From Leptospira yanagawae serovar Saopaulo str. Sao Paulo = ATCC 700523 (GTDB lineage: Bacteria > Spirochaetota > Leptospiria > Leptospirales > Leptospiraceae), in contig NZ_AOGX02000008.1 of assembly GCF_000332475.2 (NCBI RefSeq), positions 1 to 64,000 of the forward strand: a stretch of DNA of 64,000 bases, in the 5' to 3' direction. Every line of letters starts with the position of its first letter. Position 1 is the stretch's first letter. Positions 58,347 through 64,000 of this stretch are shown here, in pieces. Below the pieces are notes generated by a model that worked only from the letters and a program-made list of their open reading frames with translations, ran no database searches and was not told the DNA's origin. The position numbers were made by a program, and so were the translations under genes.

Positions 58347-58892
58347 TTAAACCTGGGAACTCGGTTCTTTTTCTGATTCCGGATCTGATTCTTGGTTGCC
58401 TGTACCTTGTGTGTTCTCCTCACTCTTTGTGACAGATTCTGTGTTGGATGAGTCACCTGATTTTTCGTGGATCTCATTGATTAGAATATGCAATAGTTTT
58501 TGTTTTTCCGAAATTTGATCTTCTACGGCTGTTAGGCGGTTTATGATGCTATGCAAAATTGCAGATAAAAAGCCAGGGCTTTCTTTCCCCATTCCTAAAA
58601 AAATATCTTTGGTGATGATCCCCACTTTTGTATCTTCTGAATTGGCAATGACGGTGGCTGCCCTCGGAGAAGGGAAAACTAATGCCATTTCTCCAAAAAA
58701 TTCGCCTGGTTTGATATCCCTTACATATTGGTCTTCCCCCGTAGCTTTTCGTTTGAAGACTTGTAAGTTTCCTGAAAAAACAAAGTACATTTTCCCATTA
58801 CACTCTTCTCCTTCGGAGAATACCTTGGTCCCTTGGGCAAAATGGTCGATGCGAACTTCCGTAATGTATTTTTTAAGGTGTTCTACATTCAT
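58347..58892 (-). CDS. Cyclic nucleotide-binding domain protein (second of pair)
   Basis: The 181-residue protein has one CNB domain (residues 10-120) with a phosphate-binding cassette FFGEMALVFPSPRAATV, including the Arg that contacts the cyclic phosphate. A helix (about 120-155) follows, then an acidic, Ser/Glu-rich low-complexity tail. No DNA-binding helix-turn-helix follows, so it is not a CRP-type regulator but probably a ligand-sensing adaptor. Its ATG overlaps the stop of the preceding paralogue (ATGA). Confidence 0.88.
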   Translation of the reverse strand: MNVEHLKKYITEVRIDHFAQGTKVFSEGEECNGKMYFVFSGNLQVFKRKATGEDQYVRDIKPGEFFGEMALVFPSPRAATVIANSEDTKVGIITKDIFLGMGKESPGFLSAILHSIINRLTAVEDQISEKQKLLHILINEIHEKSGDSSNTESVTKSEENTQGTGNQESDPESEKEPSSQV

Positions 58893-59338
58893 TTGGTTTC
58901 TTCCTTCTGGATTTCTTCGATCATTTTGTCGAGTTCGGCTAACCTTGCTTCTGCTCTATGGAGTTTTTCCACCGTACTTTTGGTGAGTTGGAATAAAAAA
59001 TGGGTATTGATACGAGCTAATTTTTCAAATTGGTCATGCCTTAAAATACCAACTCGAGCATTGGCAGACACAACACTGATGGTCATGGCACGTGGCCTTC
59101 TTGTGATGAGGGAAAGTTCACCAAAAAATTCTCCAGGTCCTAACCCTTTGATCACTTCTTGAGTACCGTCTGGCATCCGTTTGGTGACAGCAAACATTCC
59201 ACTCATGATACAGTACATACTTCCATCATGAGAATCACCTTCTTTAAAAATCACATCTCCCCTAAGGTACACTTGTGTGGAGATGTTTTGCATGAATTCC
59301 AGTATGTTCATCGGACTTATCCTATTGGTATCTGACAT
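58889..59338 (-). CDS. Cyclic nucleotide-binding domain protein (first of pair)
   Basis: This 149-residue paralogue of the next gene also has a CNB fold, with GDSHDGSMYCIMSG and the cassette FFGELSLITRRPRAMTI. A C-terminal helix (STVEKLHRAEARLAELDKM) is suited to dimerisation. No effector domain is present. The two genes are coupled by four bases and probably act as a heteromeric sensor. The reverse strand start ATG 59338 faces away from tRNA-Leu. Confidence 0.88.
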   Translation of the reverse strand: MSDTNRISPMNILEFMQNISTQVYLRGDVIFKEGDSHDGSMYCIMSGMFAVTKRMPDGTQEVIKGLGPGEFFGELSLITRRPRAMTISVVSANARVGILRHDQFEKLARINTHFLFQLTKSTVEKLHRAEARLAELDKMIEEIQKEETK

Positions 59339-59429
59339 TCATATAAAATTCCAAAACAATGGCAAGTGAATCATAAAATCTCACTAGACAGAATTCCCTA
59401 GTACAAAAACCTGCTTATACAACCACAAT

Positions 59430-59511
59430 GCGGGCGTGGCGAAATTGGCAGACGCACCAGATTTAGGTTCTGGCGCCGTGAGGCGTGGGGGTTCAAGTCC
59501 CTCCGCCCGCA
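59430..59511 (+). tRNA. tRNA-Leu(UAG)
   Basis: The 82-base gene has acceptor stem GCGGGCG / CGCCCGC and discriminator A59511. The D-arm is TGGCGAAATTGGCAGACGCA, the anticodon stem-loop is CCAGA-TTTAGGT-TCTGG (anticodon UAG, CUN codons), and the class II long variable arm and T-arm GGGTTCAAGTCCC are complete. Unlike the tRNA-Met in this window it does not encode CCA (AAAAC follows). The 3' part can also pair with the inverted copy at 59561-59575. Confidence 0.95.
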
Positions 59512-59575
59512 AAACAAAACTTTCTTACTCATCCCAAACATTCAAATGGAGCACCAAACCCGGAGGGGCTTGAAC
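59491..59575 (+). repeat. Inverted near-copy of the tRNA-Leu T-arm
   Basis: GTTCAAGTCCCTCCG inside the tRNA (59491-59505) is matched by CGGAGGGGCTTGAAC at 59561-59575. All 15 positions can pair in RNA, one as G-U. A transcript running through the tRNA could fold this way and compete with the T-arm. Confidence 0.8.
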
Positions 59576-59599
59576 AGTTCCCTGAGCCGAAATGGTTGC

Positions 59600-59807
59600 G
59601 ACCCATAGGGAGCAATCAATTCGGACGAGCATGCCTGGATGGCATGCGACGAAGGGAACCGTGCCTCGAAGCGTAGCAAACACACGAAGTGTTTGCAGCG
59701 GAGAGGTCAAGTCCCGAAGCAGAACCGTTTGTCAATAGAGCTTGGTTGATCACGAGAAATAAAACTAACTCTAGTTAATAATTATTTAATAAAAAATCAA
59801 TCAAAGT
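59600..59807 (+). repeat. Tandem ~210-bp repeat, unit 1
   Basis: Starts at GACCCATAGGGAG. It holds a 7-bp hairpin GCATGCC-TGGAT-GGCATGC (59630-59648) and the invariant hairpin GCAAACAC-ACGAA-GTGTTTGC (59676-59696). GGTCAAGTCCCGAAGCAGAAC follows, then a flank with CGAGAAAT and CTAGTTAA shared with unit 4. There is no credible ORF. Confidence 0.85.
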
Positions 59808-60018
59808 GACCCCATAGGGAGTCATAGTTTCTGCAAGTTTGCCAGGAAGGCAAACGTCGAGCGACGCCGTGCCTCGAAGCGGGCAAACACAGGAAGTGTT
59901 TGCAGCGAAAGAGGTCAAGTCCCGAAGCAGAACTGATTTCACAAAAGAGTCCTATCGTAAGCCAATAAACTAATCCTAGTTAAATATAAAATCCTTGGAA
60001 ATAATTCCAATAAAACAA
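59808..60018 (+). repeat. Tandem ~210-bp repeat, unit 2
   Basis: Starts at GACCCCATAGGGAG. Its first hairpin is GTTTGCC-AGGAA-GGCAAAC, a compensated version of unit 1. The invariant hairpin has loop AGGAA (59883-59903). From 59916 to 60054 it begins a 139-base stretch that recurs exactly at 60127-60265. Confidence 0.87.
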
Positions 60019-60229
60019 AACGCCAAGGGAATAATCCTTTCGGACAAACATGCCAGGAAGGCAAACGTCGAGCGACGCCGTGCCTCGAAGCGTAGCAAAC
60101 ACACGAAGTGTTTGCAGCGAAAGAGACAAGTCCCGAAGCAGAACTGATTTCACAAAAGAGTCCTATCGTAAGCCAATAAACTAATCCTAGTTAAATATAA
60201 AATCCTTGGAAATAATTCCAATAAAACAA
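60019..60229 (+). repeat. Tandem ~210-bp repeat, unit 3
   Basis: Exactly 211 bases after unit 2 and nearly identical to it. The invariant hairpin is at 60095-60115 with loop ACGAA, as in unit 1. The first hairpin is partly unpaired (left arm from the unit 1/4 type, right arm from unit 2), which suggests recombination between units. Confidence 0.87.
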
Positions 60230-60440
60230 AACGCCAAGGGAATAATCCTTTCGGACAAACATGCCTGGAAAGCAAATGTCGATCGACGCCGTGCCTCGAG
60301 CGGGCAAACACAGGAAGTGTTTGCAGCGAAAGAGGCAAGTCCGACAGCAGGGTCAATTGACAATTTAGCTTGGATGATCTCGAGAAATCAAAGTAAGTCT
60401 AGTTTACCATTCTTTCTTAAAAAAATGCCAACACCTCTCT
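60230..60440 (+). repeat. Tandem ~210-bp repeat, unit 4 (most diverged)
   Basis: The first part (to 60265) is identical to unit 3's start region; after that it diverges. The invariant hairpin is at 60304-60324 with loop AGGAA as in unit 2. The downstream flank (CGAGAAAT, TCTAGTTTA) resembles unit 1. The right border is approximate. Confidence 0.75.
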
Positions 60441-60760
60441 GAACCATTGGAACATTGATTTTTTCCAGTTAAAACCCAATCGCCATACACCAACCGTAAC
60501 GAAGTCGTCAAACGGACAAAGTGACGAGTAACGAAAAAAGTAAAATTGACTGTTTTGGAAGGCCTAAGAGAAAGAAAGATTCTTATTTGTCTGAGAGTCT
60601 TCGCAATCATAAAATAACTCTCTGGGTTTCAAATTAGGAATGCATAAAAAAGGGTTTCGTTCAATTTCTTGTTCGGCCGTAGAAATAAAAAAGTTTGAAC
60701 TTGTTCATCCAGTTTTTGTATTTGATCGACGATCTAGAAAACTGACAAAACATATGGCTA
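60441..60760. other. Intergenic stretch upstream of the S41 gene
   Basis: About 320 bases without a supported gene. Short ORFs exist, but they have no Shine-Dalgarno, no domain and no coding bias. The sequence is AT-rich and must hold the S41 promoter, which I cannot place with confidence. Confidence 0.6.
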
Positions 60761-62500
60761 ATGAAGTGGAAACCTCTACGGATAATGATTCTTTTCATTT
60801 GTTTATCCTTGTCATTGGATTCTGAAACAAATATTTTTAATGTAAAAAAGGATCTTTTCTCATTTTCCGATTATTTGGAATTGGTAAACAATGTAAAACA
60901 ATCCTACTTATATCGTAATCAATTTAATGAATCCAACGGTTACGTTTATTCAGCTTTTTTTGCATGTCAATTTTTAGACAATAAATTGTTTCTTATGCCA
61001 GAAACATATTTTGATAGCCATCAAATAGAATTTTTGAAAATTAAGAAAGTCTACAAGCTTTTACCAAATGATCCTTTCGTGATCGTATTATTTGACAAAA
61101 ATTTACAGAATACGACCGATCGGAATCAATATTTGGAAATAAAGAATTGGTATTCGAAGAAAAGAAGGGAAGTGATGGATGCTCTTTGGAATGGTAAATT
61201 CAATTTAGAAGATTATAAACGTGTTTTGTCATTCATTGAAGAGAATTTAGATTGGTATATCTTGCAGCAAAGTAAAGAAATTACAATGTCAGATTTGCAT
61301 TTTACGGCAGCTATGGGTTTTATGTATTCATTAGACGGTAATTCTAAAATATATAAAAAGAGGAAGTTCGAAGTCCAAATTGAAGTAAATGAACATCAAA
61401 TTGCAGGTGTCGGAATGATTTTAAGGTTAGGTCCAAATCAGGAAGTGATCGTAGAGAATCCTCTGGAAGCAAGTCCGGCAATGAAGGCTGGATTATTAAG
61501 TGGTGATATTATAGTAAAGATCAACGATATTGATGTTCGTGATATGGAATTCGAGGAAGTAATACGACATCAAAAAGGGAAACCTGGATCAATAGTTCAA
61601 TTTGAGATCAAAAGGGGACGGAATCGTAAAAGCATACCGATACTTGTAAAACGAGAAATCCTTTCGTTTGATACAGTAAAAGGTGAATTCATTCGTTTTG
61701 ATCCCGATCTTGCTTTGATTCGAGTATTTAGATGGGATGATCAAAATATCTCGGTTGCAAAAGAAATAAATTCTGAGTATGTACGGCTTAGCAAACTAGC
61801 GAAGGATCAAAATAAAAAACTAAAAGGTTTACTTTTAGATTTCCGTTATCTTCGTGGTGGTACAATGGATTCGATTGCGGAAACGATAAATTTATTTATG
61901 AAAAAGGGTTTATTGTTCAGTATTCAGAATGGAAAAGGAGAGGTTACCGAAAGATATGCGAAAGCGAATGAACCTATAGAATTGCCAGTTGCCATTTTAG
62001 TGGATCGTTATACATCTTCTGGCGGTGAGGTGATTGCAGGTAGTTTACAATTTCACAAACGAGCCATTGTAATTGGAGAAAGAACTTCTGGAAATGCTGC
62101 TTTGGTTTCAACATTTCACTTTTCAAATAATGAAAATTATGGAATGGAAATTCTGGATTCACTCTACTTTTTACCTTCTAAAAAGTCCTTTCAAGAAAAA
62201 GGAATCATTCCAGACATCCAATTCACCTCTGAATTTGACGGAGGTAATCTTTTTTTTAAGAAAGAAAATTATGATCTCAATCATTTTCCTTTCGTGGAGG
62301 AAGCAGAAAACAAGAATTCTCAATTTCCGATTGGCGAAATTCAAAGTTGGGTGAAAGAGAATGGTAAAGCGAATGTGGAAATTGAAAGAAGAAAAAATGA
62401 TCCTATTCGTCCTGATGTTTTTTTGTTTCACGCAGTAGATGCATTCAATGGGTATTTACAAACTCATACCTCTGGGAAATCGAATGGAGAAATCAAATGA
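60761..62500 (+). CDS. S41-family peptidase with PDZ domain
   Basis: The 579-residue protein starts with a signal peptide (MKWKPLRIMILFICLSLSL). A helical region follows, then a PDZ domain (about residues 205-300, VGMILRLGPNQEVIVENPLEASPAMKAGLLSGDIIVKIND) and the S41 catalytic domain. Ser420 in YTSSGGEVIAGS fits the S-x-x-E nucleophile pattern. The CtpA-type lysine (FGKG) is replaced by GERTSGNA, closer to the IRBP/tricorn branch of S41, so the catalytic mechanism may differ or activity be lost. The gene is more AT-rich than the housekeeping genes and sits in the accessory end of the window. Confidence 0.85.
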   Translation: MKWKPLRIMILFICLSLSLDSETNIFNVKKDLFSFSDYLELVNNVKQSYLYRNQFNESNGYVYSAFFACQFLDNKLFLMPETYFDSHQIEFLKIKKVYKLLPNDPFVIVLFDKNLQNTTDRNQYLEIKNWYSKKRREVMDALWNGKFNLEDYKRVLSFIEENLDWYILQQSKEITMSDLHFTAAMGFMYSLDGNSKIYKKRKFEVQIEVNEHQIAGVGMILRLGPNQEVIVENPLEASPAMKAGLLSGDIIVKINDIDVRDMEFEEVIRHQKGKPGSIVQFEIKRGRNRKSIPILVKREILSFDTVKGEFIRFDPDLALIRVFRWDDQNISVAKEINSEYVRLSKLAKDQNKKLKGLLLDFRYLRGGTMDSIAETINLFMKKGLLFSIQNGKGEVTERYAKANEPIELPVAILVDRYTSSGGEVIAGSLQFHKRAIVIGERTSGNAALVSTFHFSNNENYGMEILDSLYFLPSKKSFQEKGIIPDIQFTSEFDGGNLFFKKENYDLNHFPFVEEAENKNSQFPIGEIQSWVKENGKANVEIERRKNDPIRPDVFLFHAVDAFNGYLQTHTSGKSNGEIK

Positions 62501-62552
62501 AAAGGAATTGAAGTTTATTTTTTTTCGTAACCAAGGGAACAAATCCCACCCC

Positions 62553-62609
62553 GCGCCAGCGATTGTAGCGGAAATCCTTTCCGAAAGGAAAGATTGGAGC
62601 GAAAAGCGC
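62553..62609. repeat. REP-like structured element
   Basis: In the gap after the S41 gene (62501-62844) a compact GC-rich block begins and ends with GCGC. It encloses AATC(C)TTTCC-GAAA-GGAAAGATT (62573-62595), a nine-pair stem with one bulge and a GNRA tetraloop, flanked by AGCGATTGTAGCG and GGAGCGAAAAGCG. It looks like a dispersed extragenic palindrome; the rest of the gap holds nothing I can name. Confidence 0.6.
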
Positions 62610-62844
62610 GTTCGTATATCAATTCTATCAACATCATCTAACGAATTCGAGGCGCCCCATTTCTTGATCAATAAAAATTGATACCTTAGTTCATAAAAAT
62701 GTTTCGACATTCTTTTGTAAGGTGATTCCAATAGGAAATTATGCGATCTATCAGGCACTACAACAGTAACAACCAGTGGAGTGGAGTCGTTTATTCGTGT
62801 GGGATGATGTGAGTCAATTTCCAAGGTTTCTAAATGGTGTTGGA

Positions 62845-63507
62845 ATGCGATGGTTTCCATTGGTTTTGGGACTTAGTATATTTACCTGTACCTCACCTTA
62901 CTATTTGACATTGGTTTCCCCAGGGATCACATCCGAAACCAGGCTCACCAAACAAACAGATGTTAGAATGGAAGAAGCGTCCTTTTATGGATTATGGGCT
63001 TATTCCCATACAGCATTTTATATCGACAAATCAGAATTGCCGAAAGTATTGGAGGATCCTAACAACACTGTTTTCCAACCCCAGGAGATGTTTCATTCCA
63101 AAAACAATCATGACTCACATTTGCACATCTTATTTGAATATTGTTATGACAAAACGAAACAGATCAATATTGAGAGTGATTTGAGTCAGTATCAGTTTCA
63201 ATTGAATGGAAGGGATTCCGTCGATACATTAGTATTCCTTTATCCCTATTCATATAGCAAAAAAGGCAAACTATTTCGGAAACGATTTCCTTTTTACGAA
63301 AGATTAACCTATCCAAATGAAAAGATTCTGATTACAACTGGCTTTGACCAACTTTTTTGTGTAAGGACTCTTTTAAGTTTTGATCAAACAATAGAAAATC
63401 AAGGTCTCAATCGATTTACTGTCACCACACCTCGAAATCAGCATTTATTTTATGTATACGAGATGAGAGAAAAATTTGTGAAATTTAAAGAAGAGGAGAT
63501 CAATTGA
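62845..63507 (+). CDS. Putative lipoprotein of unknown function
   Basis: From ATG 62845 the protein has 220 residues and begins MRWFPLVLGLSIFTCTS, a short signal with a possible spirochaete lipobox cysteine at residue 15. An in-frame ATG at 62776 would add 23 residues without signal character. The mature part has no recognised domain, is rich in Tyr and Phe, and has mixed alpha/beta character. It is AT-rich like its S41 neighbour. The Shine-Dalgarno is weak. Confidence 0.6.
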   Translation: MRWFPLVLGLSIFTCTSPYYLTLVSPGITSETRLTKQTDVRMEEASFYGLWAYSHTAFYIDKSELPKVLEDPNNTVFQPQEMFHSKNNHDSHLHILFEYCYDKTKQINIESDLSQYQFQLNGRDSVDTLVFLYPYSYSKKGKLFRKRFPFYERLTYPNEKILITTGFDQLFCVRTLLSFDQTIENQGLNRFTVTTPRNQHLFYVYEMREKFVKFKEEEIN

Positions 63508-63580
63508 ATCAGTTCAAGTCTATTTGTTTGGACCTATTTTTATGTTTTAAGATAAGCATCTTTTTTTTGGAGGTGAGGGA

Positions 63581-63667
63581 GTGATCCGCGGTGAAAAAGA
63601 AATCCGATTTCCAGAAAATGCAAATTCGGATTACAGAGATCATGTGATCGTCCGTGAATTACCTTAA
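63581..63667 (+). pseudogene. Short ORF, possible gene remnant
   Basis: GTG 63581 stands seven bases after GGAGG and reads 28 residues (including GEKEIRFPENANSDYRDHV) to TAA. The composition is protein-like, but it is too short to assign. It ends three bases before the AraC-type gene, so it may be a leader peptide or the tail of a decayed gene. Confidence 0.3.
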
Positions 63668-63670
63668 ACG

Positions 63671-64000
63671 ATGAAATACCAAACCTATCCACCTCATCAA
63701 GATTTGAGTTCTATGATTCAGTGTTATTGGACATTGGAAGTGGAATCATCAGAAAGCAAGGAAAAACAACAAATTGTGCCCGATGGTTGTATGGAGATGG
63801 CATTTTTGTTAGGAGATGGAATCAAACGATATGTGAGTGAAACTGAATTTGTAATGCAACCAGATGCAATGGTCATTGGGCAAATTACAAAACCATATAC
63901 AATTGAACCGGAAGGTTATGTAAATACTATCGCTGTACGATTTTATCCATATGGATTTTCCATGATACACAATGTACCAATGTTCGAATTGTCTGATCGG
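63671..64000 (+). CDS. AraC-family regulator, N-terminal part (3' truncated by window)
   Basis: An ORF open to the window end starts at ATG 63671 and encodes 110 residues. MIQCYWTLEVE, IVPDGCMEMAFLLGD, IGQITKPYTIEP and VRFYPYGFSMIHNVPMFEL form the N-terminal DUF6597-type domain that precedes the AraC HTH in many regulators. The DNA-binding part lies beyond the window, so the class is inferred from this domain. Confidence 0.75.
   Translation, partial: MKYQTYPPHQDLSSMIQCYWTLEVESSESKEKQQIVPDGCMEMAFLLGDGIKRYVSETEFVMQPDAMVIGQITKPYTIEPEGYVNTIAVRFYPYGFSMIHNVPMFELSDR

Noticed and set aside
59416..59421. -10 box TATACA of tRNA-Leu
   Set aside because: The hexamer is good, but no -35 box stands at acceptable distance (TAGACA is 25 bases away), so I do not claim a promoter.
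59485..59676. 63-residue ORF starting inside tRNA-Leu
   Set aside because: It begins in the tRNA T-arm region and runs through repeat sequence; clearly a chance frame.
59600..60440. CRISPR array
   Set aside because: Repeat period is about 210 bases with long drifting similarity, no short constant repeats with unique spacers, and no cas genes.
60206..60442. 78-residue forward ORF in the repeat array
   Set aside because: It reads through hairpin repeat sequence, has no Shine-Dalgarno or domain, and the frame is not kept between units.
60640..60825. 61-residue ORF before the S41 gene
   Set aside because: It overlaps the S41 signal peptide region in another frame and has no supporting signal.

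Overview
The window is AT-rich chromosomal DNA (about 40% G+C by eye) that reads throughout like a spirochaete of the genus Leptospira, most likely a free-living (biflexa-type) species. The signs are the gene content and order, frequent TTG starts preceded by strong Shine-Dalgarno sequences, a short SMC protein, a bactofilin/M23 peptidase pair, a MptE-like DUF115 protein and spirochaete-type lipoprotein signals. No phage, transposase, CRISPR array or rRNA was found. The species call is inference.

Region by region. 1-6.7 kb: end of a sensor kinase, thiL (reverse), rplM-rpsI with a clear terminator, an MFS transporter, alaS and yajQ. 6.8-22.4 kb: a long forward run with little space between genes: ftsK, a LolA-like carrier, rodZ, rimO, pgsA, trpD, yajC, an unknown secreted/membrane protein, secD, secF, ribD, ribE and ribBA, interrupted only by a reverse STAS-domain gene. 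It combines chromosome segregation, envelope and lipoprotein traffic, protein export and riboflavin synthesis. 22.4-25 kb: reverse pdxH, prepilin peptidase and a PLP aminotransferase. 25-31.2 kb: forward operon of a two-AAA plus VWA-like giant protein, smpB, der, plsY and an unknown gene. 31.2-36 kb: reverse MptE-like gene and forward smc, closed by two hairpins.

36-46 kb: reverse Cys-rich secreted protein, tRNA-Met and glnA (with a sigma-54-like promoter and a Phe at the usual adenylylation Tyr). These are followed by a SpoIIE-type phosphatase with a small coupled membrane ORF, a secreted helical protein, a two-component pair, class I aldolase, malQ and a Mpo1-like protein. 46-55 kb: AraC regulator, secreted transglutaminase-like protein, then a reverse envelope cluster (phospholipase C-like, class A PBP, bactofilin, LysM/M23 peptidase, esterase-like lipoprotein) that looks like a cell-wall shaping module. 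55-59.3 kb: lysA-ispD, a PilZ membrane protein and two coupled cyclic-nucleotide-binding proteins.

59.4-64 kb is the accessory-looking end. tRNA-Leu(UAG) is followed by a 15-base inverted near-copy of its T-arm, then about 840 bp of four tandem ~210-bp units with conserved hairpins and no gene. After that come an S41 peptidase of unusual active-site type, a REP-like hairpin, a lipoprotein candidate, a short ORF remnant and the start of an AraC-family regulator. The best candidates for something undescribed are the tRNA-Leu repeat array and the midasin-like fused AAA/VWA protein.
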